Origin: Bacillus sp. Marseille-P3661
GTDB taxonomy: Bacteria; Bacillota; Bacilli; Bacillales; Bacillaceae_J
Assembly (NCBI RefSeq): GCF_900240995.1
Contig: NZ_LT965953.1
Coordinates: 186,001 to 250,000 of the forward strand
DNA: 64,000 nucleotides
Direction: 5' to 3'
Position 1 is the first letter of the stretch, and each line of letters begins with the position of its first letter. Positions 8,944 to 18,325 of this stretch are shown here, one piece after another. Position numbers and translations under genes: made by a program. The notes under the pieces are model-generated. The model saw only the letters and a list, made by a program, of their open reading frames with translations, had not been told where the DNA came from and made no database searches.

Positions 8944-9075
8944 TTAATATTTTTCGAAGGCTTTAATAACCTCTTTAATCATGGCTGTTACTATTTGTTC
9001 ATTTGCTTGTTTAGTAATTTGTACGAAACTTGCTGTAGCACCTGGAATCTGTATACCTCCAATTGAATGGCTCAA
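8944..9075 (-). CDS. Small hypothetical protein, 43 residues
   Basis: A short minus-strand gene reading MSHSIGGIQIPGATASFVQI, then TKQANEQIVTAMIKEVIKAF and EKY. It has a TTG start with a strong SD (AGGAGGAA, complement of 9081-9088) five bases upstream, and a perfect 12-bp hairpin terminator just downstream on the same strand. These signals make it a real gene despite its size. The C-terminal half is a probable amphipathic helix. I do not recognise the family. It lies between the fliT-like gene and a YjfB-like motility gene, pointing the opposite way, so a motility-related or regulatory peptide is conceivable but unproven. Confidence 0.65.
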   Translation of the reverse strand: MSHSIGGIQIPGATASFVQITKQANEQIVTAMIKEVIKAFEKY

Positions 9076-9296
9076 TTATATTCCTCCTATGCCATTAGAT
9101 TAAATCTATTTTATTATGTTCCTATTATTATAACAATATAGACCAATTAATATAACAATAAACTTTTTAACTAAATAATTAATAATTCGCTAAGGTGAAA
9201 ATTGTCTTTTAATATATGGCTACTAAAAATATTTATGATATTATTTTTTTGAAAATATTTAAATTCCTAGTAGTTCGAAACTAGGGAGGTGTTTAC

Positions 9297-9497
9297 TTGG
9301 ATATCGCACTTATGTCAATGGCTCTTAGTCAAGGGCAAGTTCATCAACAGGCATCAATTTCTGTTATGAAAAAGGCCATGGGGAATGCCGAACAGCAAGG
9401 GGAAGCCATTCAAAAGTTAATGAGTACAGCAGATGCTTCATTGATTCAACGCGCTGCTCAACCCCATCTTGGCGGGAATATTGATATAAAAGGATAG
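9297..9497 (+). CDS. YjfB-family putative motility protein
   Basis: A 66-residue protein beginning MDIALMSMALSQGQVHQQAS, the pattern of the small YjfB-type putative motility family of Bacillales (MDI..LS..MSQ...Q.....VMKKAM). TTG start with a good GGGAGGTG SD. The SD directly follows a small hairpin (CCTAGT 9266-9271 with ACTAGG 9280-9285) that could influence ribosome access. Molecular function is unknown; the flagellar neighbourhood supports the family name. It has its own terminator. Confidence 0.75.
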   Translation: MDIALMSMALSQGQVHQQASISVMKKAMGNAEQQGEAIQKLMSTADASLIQRAAQPHLGGNIDIKG

Positions 9498-9503
9498 AAG
9501 TAG

Positions 9504-9534
9504 AAAGGAGTAGCCATTAAGGTTACTCTTTTTT
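9504..9534 (+). terminator. Terminator of the YjfB-like gene
   Basis: AAAGGAGTAGCC pairs with GGTTACTCTTTT (with G-U pairs) across a five-base loop and ends in a T run. Confidence 0.7.
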
Positions 9535-9635
9535 AAAGTCAAATTTAATTCTTCGAGGTTGACGAATTACATAAGCTCATTCTCATTTCCTCCTCAAAAT
9601 ATGAGAGTGCATGACTTGACTTGATAATAAGGTTT

Positions 9636-9830
9636 TTCACGGACATAGAATCTCTTATTCCCCTAAAAAAGGCTCTTTTGCTGATCTTTGCGGACATAGA
9701 ATCCGTTATTTAACCAAATTCATCAAAAAATACCCGCATTTCCTTTGAATAAAGGATTATATGTCCTCATAACTTTCTAAAACAGTGATTTTGGTTAAAA
9801 TAACGGCTCACATGTCCGGCTACTAAATCA
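9636..9830. repeat. GGACAT/ATGTCC repeat, single RRFF unit
   Basis: Two reverse elements (GGACAT at 9641 and 9692, 51 bp apart, each followed by GAATC and a TTATT motif) and then two forward elements (ATGTCC at 9761 and 9812, 51 bp apart). This is the same reverse-reverse-forward-forward order as in the tandem array at 26.3-28.0 kb and the copy at 40.8 kb. It occupies the 690-base gap between the YjfB-like gene and hpf. I see no gene in that gap. Confidence 0.8.
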
Positions 9831-10120
9831 AAGAACAAACTTTAATTTAACAGCGCATAATCTTAATAGGGTTTAATGATTCTAAATAACTATTTTAAAT
9901 AAAAAACGAATAATTCCAAAACTAACACATATTATATTACATGGTCCTTCTGTTTCTCAAAATCCACATTATAGCTGGATGCTACTTTTTTGGAAAAGGA
10001 AAAAATTCCCGGTAATCAACAATCCATACTATATAATTGATTCTCGTAATTTACTCACTATAACAGAAGGGGGTGTCACACAACGTTCACAAAAGCAGTC
10101 TAAAATGAATATTTTTTCTG

Positions 10121-10153
10121 GTTCTAGAGGATTTTAGTAGGGTAAAATAGAAT
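10121..10153 (+). promoter_or_regulatory. Overlapping sigma-B-like and sigma-H-like promoter of hpf
   Basis: GTTCTA, 13 bases, GGGTAA (10140-10145) resembles the sigma-B consensus GTTTAA-N13/14-GGGTAT. Overlapping it, AGGATTT (10128-10134), 14 bases, AGAAT (10149-10153) resembles sigma-H. The B. subtilis orthologue yvyD is known to be under both sigma-B and sigma-H control, which supports the assignment. Confidence 0.5.
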
Positions 10154-10190
10154 TAGTAATACATAGCACTTTTCAAGGAGGGGTACCCAA

Positions 10191-10736
10191 ATGAAATATA
10201 ACATTCGTGGTGAAAACATCACAGTTACTCCAGCGTTAAGAGAGTATATCGAGAAGAAAATCGGTAAACTAGAGCGCTATTTCAACGATACACCAACAAC
10301 TGATGTAAACGTTAATCTAAGTGTATATAATTCTGAACAAAGAATTGAAGTAACCATTCCGATGACAGAACTATTATTACGTGCAGAAGAGTCTCATTTA
10401 GACATGTATGCTGCAGTGGATTTAGTTGTGAATAAGCTAGAACGTCAAATTCGCAAGCATAAAACAAAAGTTAATCGCAAATTCCGTCAACAAGAGGAAG
10501 CACCTAAATATGTGTTTGCTGAAGTTGAAAAGGATGAGCAACATGAAACGGATGAGGAATTCGAAGTTGTTCGTAATAAACGCTTTGATCTAAAACCAAT
10601 GGATTCTGAAGAAGCGATTTTACAAATGAATATGTTAGGTCATAACTTCTTCGTATTCGTTAACGCTGATACAAATTCAACAAACGTAGTATACCGTCGT
10701 AAAGATGGCAAATATGGTTTAATCGAAGCTGAATAA
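10191..10736 (+). CDS. hpf: Ribosome hibernation promoting factor, long form
   Basis: A 181-residue protein. The N-terminal ~100 residues are the ribosome-binding S30AE/YfiA domain (MKYNIRGENITVTPALREYI, basic KLERQIRKHKTKVNRK). A linker follows, and then a C-terminal dimerisation domain (~residues 125-181: RNKRFDLKPMDSEEAILQMN, GHNFFVFVNADT, YRRKDGKYGLIE). The long form makes 100S ribosome dimers in stationary phase or stress. A strong SD (AAGGAGGGG) precedes the ATG. A stress-type promoter and a terminator flank it, so it is monocistronic. It sits just before secA, as yvyD does in B. subtilis. Confidence 0.97.
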   Translation: MKYNIRGENITVTPALREYIEKKIGKLERYFNDTPTTDVNVNLSVYNSEQRIEVTIPMTELLLRAEESHLDMYAAVDLVVNKLERQIRKHKTKVNRKFRQQEEAPKYVFAEVEKDEQHETDEEFEVVRNKRFDLKPMDSEEAILQMNMLGHNFFVFVNADTNSTNVVYRRKDGKYGLIEAE

Positions 10737-10757
10737 TTTCGTTAATTAAAATATAAT

Positions 10758-10787
10758 AGGCGCAGTCTCAATGGCTGCGCTTTTATA
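10758..10787 (+). terminator. Terminator of hpf
   Basis: GCGCAG/CTGCGC stem with a nine-base loop followed by TTTTA, about 22 bases after the stop. Confidence 0.8.
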
Positions 10788-11032
10788 AAAAACAAAAATA
10801 GAACGGATGTTCCTTTCGAGTATTCATAATTTCCTGCTTAGATGCCTAATCAATCTAGCATTTTAAATCTTATGACATAAATTTTTTTATCAAATTCTAC
10901 GAATTCAACAAAACAACTCCTAATTCTACAAACTACACTAGTTGTAATACTTTTCAATTAAATGTTAATATATAATATAGGACTTTTATAATCTTTCGGC
11001 ACTCTAGTGCATCATGATAGACAAGCTTTATT

Positions 11033-11120
11033 TTATACTTTAAGTGTTTCTTCTTTAAGGATTAAAGTATAAGACAAGACATCATAATTTGCCGTTGTGG
11101 GCAAATTACATGTTTTCTAA
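11033..11120 (+). other. secA leader with two stem-loops; motif shared with the uvrB leader
   Basis: The 420-base gap before secA contains an 11-bp perfect inverted repeat (TTATACTTTAA 11033-11043 with TTAAAGTATAA 11062-11072). An 8-bp hairpin follows (AATTTGCC 11086-11093 with GGCAAATT 11100-11107), then ATGTTTTC. The block GGATTAAAG-ATAAG ... GACATC ... TTGCC-TTGT-GGCAAAT ... TGTTTT is strikingly similar to 31053-31138 before uvrB. I do not recognise a known riboswitch class. It could be a structured leader or an attenuator. Confidence 0.45.
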
Positions 11121-11157
11121 ACACTATAAATGAAATTACATAGAGGAGCGTTTGAAC

Positions 11158-13677
11158 ATGCTAGGGATTTTAAAGAAGGTTTTTGGGGATGGAACCCAGC
11201 GTCATTTGAACAAGTACCAAAAAATTGTAGACCAAATTGAAGCACTTGAGCCAGACATGCAAAAGCTGTCGGACGATCAACTTCGTGAGAAGACTGAAGA
11301 ATTTAAAGCGCGTCTTGCAAAGGGTGAGTCGATTGATCAAATTTTGCCTGAAGCGTTTGCTGTTGTCCGTGAAGGGTCTGTTCGTGTCTTGGGTATGCGT
11401 CCTTATCCTGTCCAACTTCTAGGTGGTATTTCACTACATGAAGGAAATATTTCCGAAATGAAGACAGGGGAAGGTAAAACACTCGTTTCTACAATGCCTG
11501 CATATTTAAATGCGCTTACTGGTAAAGGTGTTCATATTGTAACTGTAAACGAATATTTAGCACGCCGTGATGCTGATGAAATGGGCAAACTTCATCGTTT
11601 TCTTGGTCTCACAGTTGGCCTTAATTTAAATAGTCTTTCACAAGAGGAAAAGCAGGAAGCGTATAGCGCTGATATTACATATGGTACAAATAACGAATTC
11701 GGTTTCGATTATTTGCGAGACAACATGGTTCTTTATAAAGAGCAAATGGTACAACGTCCGCTTCATTATGCAATCATTGACGAGGTTGACTCGATTTTAA
11801 TTGATGAGGCCCGTACACCACTTATTATTTCGGGTACAGCGAAAAAATCAGCATCACTTTATCAAACAGCTGATACATTTGTACGTACTTTAACAAAAGA
11901 TCAAGATTATACGTATGACGAAAAAACAAAAGGTGTTCAGTTAACAGAAGAAGGTATTGAAAAAGCTGAAAAAGCGTTCCGTATTGAAAACCTTTTTGAT
12001 ATTGGAAACGTTACACTTGTGCATCATATAAATCAGGCTTTAAGAGCACATGCAAGCATGCATCGCGATGCTGATTATGTTGTTCAAGATGAAGAAGTTG
12101 TCATTGTCGACTCATTCACAGGGCGTTTGATGAAGGGACGTCGCTATAGCGATGGCTTACATCAAGCGATTGAAGCAAAAGAAGGTTTAAAGATTCAAAA
12201 TGAAAGCATGACACTTGCTACAACAACGTTCCAAAACTATTTCCGTATGTATGAAAAATTGTCTGGTATGACAGGTACAGCGAAAACTGAGGAAGAGGAA
12301 TTCCGCAACATATATAATATGCAGGTAATCGCTATTCCAACAAATCGTCCGATTGCTCGTGAAGACCGTCCGGATTTAATTTATAAAACGATGGAAGGTA
12401 AATTCAAGGCTGTAGTTGAGGATATCGCTGTACGCCATGAAAAAGGACAACCTGTTCTGGTTGGTACCGTTAATGTGGATACATCAGAACTAGTGTCACA
12501 AATGTTAAAGAAAAAAGGCATCCGCCATCATGTTTTAAATGCGAAAAACCATGAAAAAGAAGCGGAAATTATTGAACAAGCTGGCCAGCCGGGTGCTGTA
12601 ACGATCGCGACCAACATGGCCGGTCGTGGTACAGATATTAAACTGGGCGAAGGTGTTATCGAACTTGGCGGGTTATCTGTTATTGGTACTGAGCGTCATG
12701 AAAGTCGCCGGATTGATAATCAGCTCCGTGGACGTTCAGGTCGTCAAGGTGATCCGGGGATTACGCAATTTTACTTATCAATGGAAGATGAATTAATGCG
12801 TCGTTTCGGTTCAGATAATATGAAATCGATGATGGATCGTCTCGGCATGGATGATGATCAACCACTTGAAAGTAAGCTTGTTACAAGAGCGGTTGAATCA
12901 GCGCAAAAACGTGTAGAAGGTAATAACTTTGATGCTCGTAAAACATTGCTGCAATATGATGATGTATTACGTCAACAGCGTGATGTTATTTATAAGCAAC
13001 GTTTTGAAGTACTGGATGCTGAAAACCTTCGTGAAGTAGTTGAGCGCATGATTCGTTCATCTATCGAGCGCAATGTAAACGCCCATATGCCAAAAGAGGC
13101 ATTGCCTGAAGAGTGGGATTACAAAGGTATTGTTTCGTATGTGGAAGGGAATTTACTAGATGAAGGCGAAGTAACAGAATCGGCTATTAAAGGTAAAGAG
13201 CCTGAAGAAGTTGTCGATATCATTGTTGATGCTGTAAAAGTAAAATACGATGAAAAAGAAGCAGAATTAACTCCTGAACAAATGCGCGAATTTGAAAAGG
13301 TTATTGTTCTACGAGCTGTTGACTCTAAATGGATGGATCATATTGATGCGATGGATCAATTACGTCAAGGTATCCATTTACGTGCATATGGTCAAACAGA
13401 TCCATTGCGTGAATACCAAATGGAAGGCTTTGCAATGTTTGAAGCAATGATTGCGTCCATTGAGGAAGATGTTGCAAAATATGTGATGAAAGCACAAATT
13501 CGCAACAATCTTGAGCGTCAAAAGGTTGCAGAAGGCCAGGCTGTAAATCCGAAACAAGGTGAAGGTGAACAGCAGAAGAAAAAGCCATATGTTAAACGTC
13601 AAGAAATTGGCCGTAATGATCCTTGTCCATGCGGAAGTGGTAAAAAGTTTAAGCAATGTCATGGTCAAATGAGTTAG
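11158..13677 (+). CDS. secA: Preprotein translocase ATPase SecA
   Basis: An 839-residue motor that drives secretory proteins through SecYEG. The Walker A GEGKT (about residues 104-108) and [14 protein letters not shown] (about 208 on) mark NBD1. Later motifs include [13 protein letters not shown] and the arginine-rich [23 protein letters not shown] of NBD2. The helical scaffold and wing follow. The C-terminal zinc motif [14 protein letters not shown], which contacts SecB-like partners or ribosomes, is intact. ATG 11158 (SD GAGGAG at nine bases) is preferred over the in-frame TTG at 11152. It is followed by its own terminator and then prfB, the same order as in B. subtilis. Confidence 0.98.
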   Translation: MLGILKKVFGDGTQRHLNKYQKIVDQIEALEPDMQKLSDDQLREKTEEFKARLAKGESIDQILPEAFAVVREGSVRVLGMRPYPVQLLGGISLHEGNISEMKTGEGKTLVSTMPAYLNALTGKGVHIVTVNEYLARRDADEMGKLHRFLGLTVGLNLNSLSQEEKQEAYSADITYGTNNEFGFDYLRDNMVLYKEQMVQRPLHYAIIDEVDSILIDEARTPLIISGTAKKSASLYQTADTFVRTLTKDQDYTYDEKTKGVQLTEEGIEKAEKAFRIENLFDIGNVTLVHHINQALRAHASMHRDADYVVQDEEVVIVDSFTGRLMKGRRYSDGLHQAIEAKEGLKIQNESMTLATTTFQNYFRMYEKLSGMTGTAKTEEEEFRNIYNMQVIAIPTNRPIAREDRPDLIYKTMEGKFKAVVEDIAVRHEKGQPVLVGTVNVDTSELVSQMLKKKGIRHHVLNAKNHEKEAEIIEQAGQPGAVTIATNMAGRGTDIKLGEGVIELGGLSVIGTERHESRRIDNQLRGRSGRQGDPGITQFYLSMEDELMRRFGSDNMKSMMDRLGMDDDQPLESKLVTRAVESAQKRVEGNNFDARKTLLQYDDVLRQQRDVIYKQRFEVLDAENLREVVERMIRSSIERNVNAHMPKEALPEEWDYKGIVSYVEGNLLDEGEVTESAIKGKEPEEVVDIIVDAVKVKYDEKEAELTPEQMREFEKVIVLRAVDSKWMDHIDAMDQLRQGIHLRAYGQTDPLREYQMEGFAMFEAMIASIEEDVAKYVMKAQIRNNLERQKVAEGQAVNPKQGEGEQQKKKPYVKRQEIGRNDPCPCGSGKKFKQCHGQMS

Positions 13678-13735
13678 AACAATGGTACTGCAATAGCTGC
13701 ACACCATTTTTGATTAAAATGACCGATTGTTTCTT

Positions 13736-13769
13736 GCTCTCTCTATTGACATGATAGAGAGGGCTTTTT
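13736..13769 (+). terminator. Terminator of secA
   Basis: CTCTCTAT/ATAGAGAG perfect stem, extended by GCT/GGC, followed by TTTTTA. It lies about 60 bases after secA. Confidence 0.85.
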
Positions 13770-13843
13770 ATCATCACACTGTAAATAAATACAGTTAAAT
13801 TTAACTAAGAAAAGAAAAATTACAACTTGAGGTGGAAGAAGAA

Positions 13844-14945
13844 ATGGATTTAGTTGAAATAAGACAAGAACTAGATAAAATGGCTAAGAAATTAGCAGGC
13901 TTTAGGGGGTCTCTTTGACTTAGAAGCGAAACAAGCACGGATCACTGAACTTGATGAGCAAATGGTCGATCCTAGCTTTTGGGATGATCAGCAGGGCGCA
14001 CAGCAAGTCATTAACGAGGCAAATGCGCTAAAGGATATCGTTAATCAATTCAATGCTTTAAATGAAAGCCATGAAAATTTGGAGCTTACATTGGAATTGT
14101 TAAAAGAAGAACCAGATGATGAACTTCAAAAAGAGTTGGAGACAGAGCTTAAATCACTTTCAAAAGAGGGAGCCGATTTTGAACTTCAGCTATTGTTGAG
14201 TGAACCATATGATAAAAACAATGCAATCTTAGAGCTGCACCCTGGTGCGGGTGGAACGGAATCACAAGATTGGGGTTCGATGCTTTTACGCATGTATACT
14301 CGTTGGGCTGAACGCAAGGGCTTTAAGGTTGAAACATTAGATTATTTAGCTGGTGATGAAGCCGGGATTAAAAGCGTCACGCTGTTAATCAAAGGACATA
14401 ATGCGTACGGCTATTTAAAAGCGGAAAAAGGTGTACATCGCCTAGTTCGAATTTCACCGTTTGATGCGTCAGGTCGTCGTCATACGTCGTTCGTTTCTTG
14501 TGACGTTATGCCAGAGTTTAATGATGAGATTGAAATTGAAGTGCGCGAAGTGGATTTAAAAATTGATACGTACCGTGCAAGTGGTGCTGGTGGTCAGCAT
14601 ATTAATACAACTGACTCTGCAGTGCGGATTACTCATATTCCAACGGGTGTTGTTGTTACATGTCAATCAGAACGTTCGCAAATTAAAAACCGTGAACAAG
14701 CGATGAAAATGTTAAAAGCTAAACTTTACCAACAACGAATCGAAGCGCAACAAGCTGAGCTTGATGAAATTCGTGGGGAGAAAAATGAAATCGCATGGGG
14801 CAGTCAAATTCGCTCCTATGTTTTCCACCCTTATTCATTGGTTAAAGACCATCGTACAAATGTTGAAATTGGGAATACTCAAGCTGTGATGGATGGCGAA
14901 TTAGATCCGTTTATCGATGCGTATCTGCGTTCGAAGATTAATTAA
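13844..14945 (+). CDS. prfB: Peptide chain release factor 2 with programmed +1 frameshift
   Basis: Reads UAA and UGA and triggers peptide release. The gene starts at ATG 13844 (SD GAGGTGG). After 24 codons it meets an in-frame TGA (13916-13918) in the classic slippery context AGG GGG TCT CTT TGA C, in which an AGGGGG internal SD-like element precedes CTT-TGA. A +1 shift at CTT gives frame 13917-14945 and a product of 366 residues, the usual length. The downstream part carries SPF (in [10 protein letters not shown]) and the catalytic GGQ near residues 249-251. The frameshift is the known autoregulation of RF2, not a mutation. An annotation beginning at 13962 would be truncated. Confidence 0.97.
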
Positions 14946-15001
14946 GTTTTAGATAGATTTTCAATTTTATTGAGCATGTATGCCAGAAATTAAATTTTAT
15001 A

Positions 15002-15037
15002 AAAACTCGAGTGTGAAAATAGTACTCGAGTTTTTTT
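15002..15037 (+). terminator. Terminator of prfB
   Basis: AAACTCGAGT pairs with ACTCGAGTTT across a short loop and is followed by a run of T. Confidence 0.85.
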
Positions 15038-15072
15038 GTTGTTATTATAAAAGTCTTGGGTTTTTGTCTTTG

Positions 15073-15101
15073 TTGAATATGTAAGAGTAAGATAGTATTA
15101 A
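15073..15101 (+). promoter_or_regulatory. Possible sigma-A promoter
   Basis: TTGAAT, 17-base spacer, TATTAA, about 50 bases before the SD of the zinc-ribbon gene. Confidence 0.4.
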
Positions 15102-15152
15102 AAGAGTAAATAAAATAGAGAAACCGGAGTTTACCGGAAAGGGAGAGTTCAA

Positions 15153-15767
15153 ATGGAAGTTGTTTGTCCTAAATGCAAAAGTGAATCAGCATACTTAGAT
15201 GAAGTCATTTCAAAGGATCATATTAATTATCAATGTGATAAATGTTTGACGAAGTTTACCGTTCATCCAGTTACGCAAAGTAAATTAAAAAGAAGTTTAT
15301 TACATCTTGCGTTTATCCCACCATACTATGAAGATGATGTTCCGATGGGAGGTCATTATGAAGTTAATGCTTACATAAATGGGTTATCAGGCATATTACA
15401 CTTAAAGTTTAGAACAAGATCAGTGAATGATATGAATGCTCCGTATGAATACATGCTAAATAACGTGACAAATTCTTATAACAGAACAAGAATCGAAGAT
15501 TTATACATATATAGTGTTAACCCGCTTATACAAAATGCTCCTACTATTCAAATTAATAATCAACAATACTATTCCGCTGCTTTAAAAGCCGATATCATGG
15601 ACAGTAAGGCCTTTTGGTGTTTAGAAAGAGATAATTATACCAACAGCTCGATCAGTTCGAAGGAGTTATTCGAAAATCTGGTTGAATATTATCAAAAGAT
15701 TTTCGTAAATATAGATGTAAATAAAGAATTAAATATGAATGGATTCCAATTTGTACAAGCAAGATAA
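15153..15767 (+). CDS. Hypothetical protein with N-terminal zinc ribbon
   Basis: A 204-residue protein of unknown function. The N-terminus has two CxxC knuckles (C5/C8 and C28/C31), a zinc-ribbon pattern that starts CPKCKSESAYLDE. The rest shows no signal peptide, membrane segment or motif I recognise; it is polar with aromatic residues. An AAAGGGAGAG SD precedes the ATG, and both a promoter-like site and a terminator flank it, so it is likely monocistronic. Its place between prfB and the yvjA-type gene is not conserved in B. subtilis as far as I know, so it may be a lineage-specific insertion. Confidence 0.7.
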   Translation: MEVVCPKCKSESAYLDEVISKDHINYQCDKCLTKFTVHPVTQSKLKRSLLHLAFIPPYYEDDVPMGGHYEVNAYINGLSGILHLKFRTRSVNDMNAPYEYMLNNVTNSYNRTRIEDLYIYSVNPLIQNAPTIQINNQQYYSAALKADIMDSKAFWCLERDNYTNSSISSKELFENLVEYYQKIFVNIDVNKELNMNGFQFVQAR

Positions 15768-15819
15768 GCTTTCTATAAAATTTTTTGCTTAGATCTTTAA
15801 GGCATTGGGAAGCTATACT

Positions 15820-15850
15820 AAGCCTAAGAGTTTATTCTTAGGCTTGTTTC
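15820..15850. terminator. Bidirectional terminator between convergent genes
   Basis: A perfect 10-bp stem (AAGCCTAAGA with TCTTAGGCTT, six-base loop) lies between the plus-strand zinc-ribbon gene and the minus-strand gene at 15881. T-rich sequence follows on the plus strand. Confidence 0.7.
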
Positions 15851-15880
15851 TTGTAATCGACTTATATATTGTGGTGATCA

Positions 15881-16363
15881 TTATTTTTTATAATCCCACA
15901 AAATACTCCTATCCCCTTCATCGTCTTTTGCCACGAACACATTTTGGTGAATATCAAAATGACCATATTTGCCTCGATACGTTTGGGTGACTTTAATTTT
16001 ATATACCGTTTCTAAAATTGCTGCTTCGTCACCTTCTGTTATTGCCCAATTTTCCTCTTTGCTAGCATTGCCTAGCGAATAAGAGAAAGTGTCTACACCG
16101 AAGTGATTCATAAAAACGTGGGCACGATCTTGAATATAATGACCTCTTGAAAAGCGTTGTTTCATTAATGGATGAAACATCTCCCAAGAATCAGAGAAAG
16201 CTCCTGCTTGCTCATATGTATAAAACGTGGCAACAGTTTTCTTAGCTTGGTTTCCTGGGCTCATCCATGTAAATAGAGAATACAATATAATCAAAATAAT
16301 AATAATGACCGGAATAAAAAGGATCAACTTACCTGTTGCGAAGGAACGTCTCTTTTTTAACAC
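15881..16363 (-). CDS. Hypothetical membrane-anchored protein (NTF2-like fold possible)
   Basis: 160 residues. A basic N-terminus (MLKKRR) is followed by one hydrophobic segment (~residues 11-32), giving a likely N-in, C-out topology. The extracytoplasmic part (ATFYTYEQAGAFSDSWEMFH, then alternating beta-type strands ending in SILWDYKK) resembles small SnoaL/NTF2-like domains in layout. That is an inference from pattern, not from identity. GTG start with SD AGAGGTG. It converges on the zinc-ribbon gene and is probably monocistronic. Confidence 0.7.
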   Translation of the reverse strand: MLKKRRSFATGKLILFIPVIIIILIILYSLFTWMSPGNQAKKTVATFYTYEQAGAFSDSWEMFHPLMKQRFSRGHYIQDRAHVFMNHFGVDTFSYSLGNASKEENWAITEGDEAAILETVYKIKVTQTYRGKYGHFDIHQNVFVAKDDEGDRSILWDYKK

Positions 16364-16640
16364 GTTGCACCTCTTTTCACAAAATCATTGATAAATTTTA
16401 TGAAACTGTGGGACATATTATTAATAGGGTTGATGAAAGGCCTTTTTGTATAGTTCAGAAATGCATCAATATTTGTTGGCAAATTACATTTTCATAAATT
16501 CTACCGAAACATTCCTATTACTAAATCCTCTTTTTCCTGTCGCCTAGTATAAAAATACCTTTGCAACAAAATCTATTATGGAACTTGTACTTAATTTTTG
16601 CCCCAATCGTCAAATTCTTAAATACATGGGGGGATGAGGA

Positions 16641-17510
16641 ATGGCTATAAAAAGGGTTGATTATGATGAAAGCCATCCAATAAAAAGAATAGCAATTGAA
16701 TATGGCTTTACCTTACTAGGGTCCGCACTAATTGCGATCGCATTTAATTTATTTCTACTACCAAATCAAATTGCATCAGGTGGAGTTAGCGGAATCAGTA
16801 TCCTATTAAACGCTATTCTTGGATGGGAGCCGGCGATTGTACAGTGGTCATTGAATATTCCGCTGTTTCTATCTGGTGTTATTTTATTAGGCAAGCAGTT
16901 TGGGGTTAAGACATTAGTGGGCACGTTGTTTGTTCCATTTATCGTTTATTTAACTCGAAATGTGGCTCCTGCAACAAATGATGCATTGCTAGGTGCTTTA
17001 TTTGGTGGGATTGTGGTGGGGCTTGGTTTAGGCATTGTATTTCGTGGTAAGGCATCAACGGGCGGTACGGATTTAGCGGCGCAAATTTTTCATAAGTATA
17101 CGGGCATATCGTTAGGAAAGTGTATTGCGTTGATTGATGGTCTTATCGTTATTATAGCAGCTTTTGTATTTGATCTTGAACGTGGTTTATATGCACTTAT
17201 TTCCTTGTATGTGACTAGTAAAACTATTGACCTTGTTCAAGTGGGGATCGGTACGTCAAAAATGGCGATGATTATTACAAATAAAGAAGAAGAAGTACGT
17301 CAGCAGATCTTTAAAATAATTGATCGTGGTGTGACAAAAATTTCAGGTTTTGGTGGATATACTGATCGAAAACAGCCAATACTAATGTGTGTAGTCCAAC
17401 AACGGGAGTTCACAAAATTGAAGCAATTGGTCCGAAGCATTGATGCATCTGCATTTGTGGTCGTTATGGACGCTTCAGAGGTTGTGGGCGAGGGTTTTAA
17501 AAAGATTTAA
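16641..17510 (+). CDS. yvjA: YitT-family membrane protein
   Basis: A 289-residue protein of the YitT family. Residues ~20-200 carry five or more hydrophobic segments with the typical Gly-rich (IASGGVSGISI, GLGLGIVFRGKASTGGTDL) motifs. A C-terminal cytosolic DUF2179 domain follows (~residues 215-285, MAMIITNKEEEVRQQIFKII, RGVTKISGFGGYT). The substrate is unknown for the family. Position between prfB and cccB matches B. subtilis yvjA, hence the symbol. SD GGGGGATGAGG precedes the ATG. Confidence 0.88.
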   Translation: MAIKRVDYDESHPIKRIAIEYGFTLLGSALIAIAFNLFLLPNQIASGGVSGISILLNAILGWEPAIVQWSLNIPLFLSGVILLGKQFGVKTLVGTLFVPFIVYLTRNVAPATNDALLGALFGGIVVGLGLGIVFRGKASTGGTDLAAQIFHKYTGISLGKCIALIDGLIVIIAAFVFDLERGLYALISLYVTSKTIDLVQVGIGTSKMAMIITNKEEEVRQQIFKIIDRGVTKISGFGGYTDRKQPILMCVVQQREFTKLKQLVRSIDASAFVVVMDASEVVGEGFKKI

Positions 17511-17585
17511 GATTGTATATACTAGGGTCGTGTACAAGGATTTGGCACACTTAGTAATATTTAACAACTTAAGGAGGAGTAACTA

Positions 17586-17996
17586 GTGAAAAAACAGTTA
17601 CTAGCATTATTCATGGGTACAGCACTTGTTCTTGGAGCCTGTGGTGGCGGCGACGATGCAGCAGAACCTGCAGAAGACACTACAGAACAACCAGCAGGTG
17701 AAGCTACAGAGGAGCAGCCAGCTGAAGGTGGCGGAGAAACTGCTGAAGGCGGCGAAACTGGCGGTGCAACTGCTGATGCAGGTGCAGGCGAAGAGTTATA
17801 TAAGCAAAGCTGTGCAAGCTGTCATGGTCAAAATCTTGAAGGTGGCGTAGGTCCTAACTTAACAGCAGTTGGTGGAAAACTAGACGCTGCTGGCATTCAA
17901 AATGTAATTGAGAATGGTCAAGGTGCAATGCCTCCAGGTCTACTTAAAGGTGACGATGCAGCGGCTGTTGCTGCATGGTTAGCTGAACATAAGTAA
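17586..17996 (+). CDS. cccB: Cytochrome c-551, membrane lipoprotein
   Basis: A 136-residue small c-type cytochrome, anchored outside the membrane as a lipoprotein. The signal peptide ends in lipobox LGAC (Cys19). A low-complexity linker rich in Glu, Ala, Gly and Thr (~20-68) follows. The haem domain has CASCH (Cys76, Cys79, His80) and a distal Met in GAMPPG. It carries electrons in the respiratory chain. SD AAGGAGGAG, and a terminator follows. Located just before ftsE as in B. subtilis. Confidence 0.95.
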   Translation: MKKQLLALFMGTALVLGACGGGDDAAEPAEDTTEQPAGEATEEQPAEGGGETAEGGETGGATADAGAGEELYKQSCASCHGQNLEGGVGPNLTAVGGKLDAAGIQNVIENGQGAMPPGLLKGDDAAAVAAWLAEHK

Positions 17997-18004
17997 ATAC
18001 ATGT

Positions 18005-18043
18005 AAAAGAGTGTTCTGGGATATAATCAGGATACTCTTTTTT
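18005..18043 (+). terminator. Terminator of cccB
   Basis: AAAAGAGTGTTCTG pairs with CAGGATACTCTTTTTT (one mismatch and a G-U pair), ending in a T run. Confidence 0.8.
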
Positions 18044-18216
18044 AATGGTGTTTATAAAAAAGCGTTTCCTCGTACTTAATTCCTATTAAATTTCCTCATG
18101 TAGCACTTCACTTTAAAAACACAGCTCAATGTTCATTTTTTTACGGATTTGTCGAACGATAGTTGGATTGAAGCACAATTTTAATATTATTTTGCCTGAA
18201 ATTGATGGATAGTGAT

Positions 18217-18325
18217 GTTATAATAGAGAAGTGTGTCAATTCATATCGCTTTATGGCGATTTACCATTTAATATAAAATGCAGCTAACGCTATACATCCA
18301 ACTAGTGTTTCTATAGCACTAGTTG
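18217..18325 (+). promoter_or_regulatory. Extended -10 promoter and structured leader of ftsEX
   Basis: TGTTATAAT (18217-18224 region) is an extended -10 (TGn-TATAAT); no good -35 is visible. The leader of roughly 220 bases to ftsE contains a short hairpin (ATCGC/GCGAT near 18245-18260). A perfect 9-bp hairpin follows (CAACTAGTG 18299-18307 with CACTAGTTG 18317-18325) with only a weak T-rich tail. Nothing else recognised in the 450-base gap. Confidence 0.4.

Noticed and set aside
13844-13918. prfB as a pseudogene with an early stop
   Set aside because: The stop lies in the known programmed-frameshift context and the joined product has normal length.
15805-15990. 61-codon plus-strand ORF after the zinc-ribbon gene
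   Set aside because: Begins in the terminator hairpin and runs antisense over the 3' end of the minus-strand gene at 15881.
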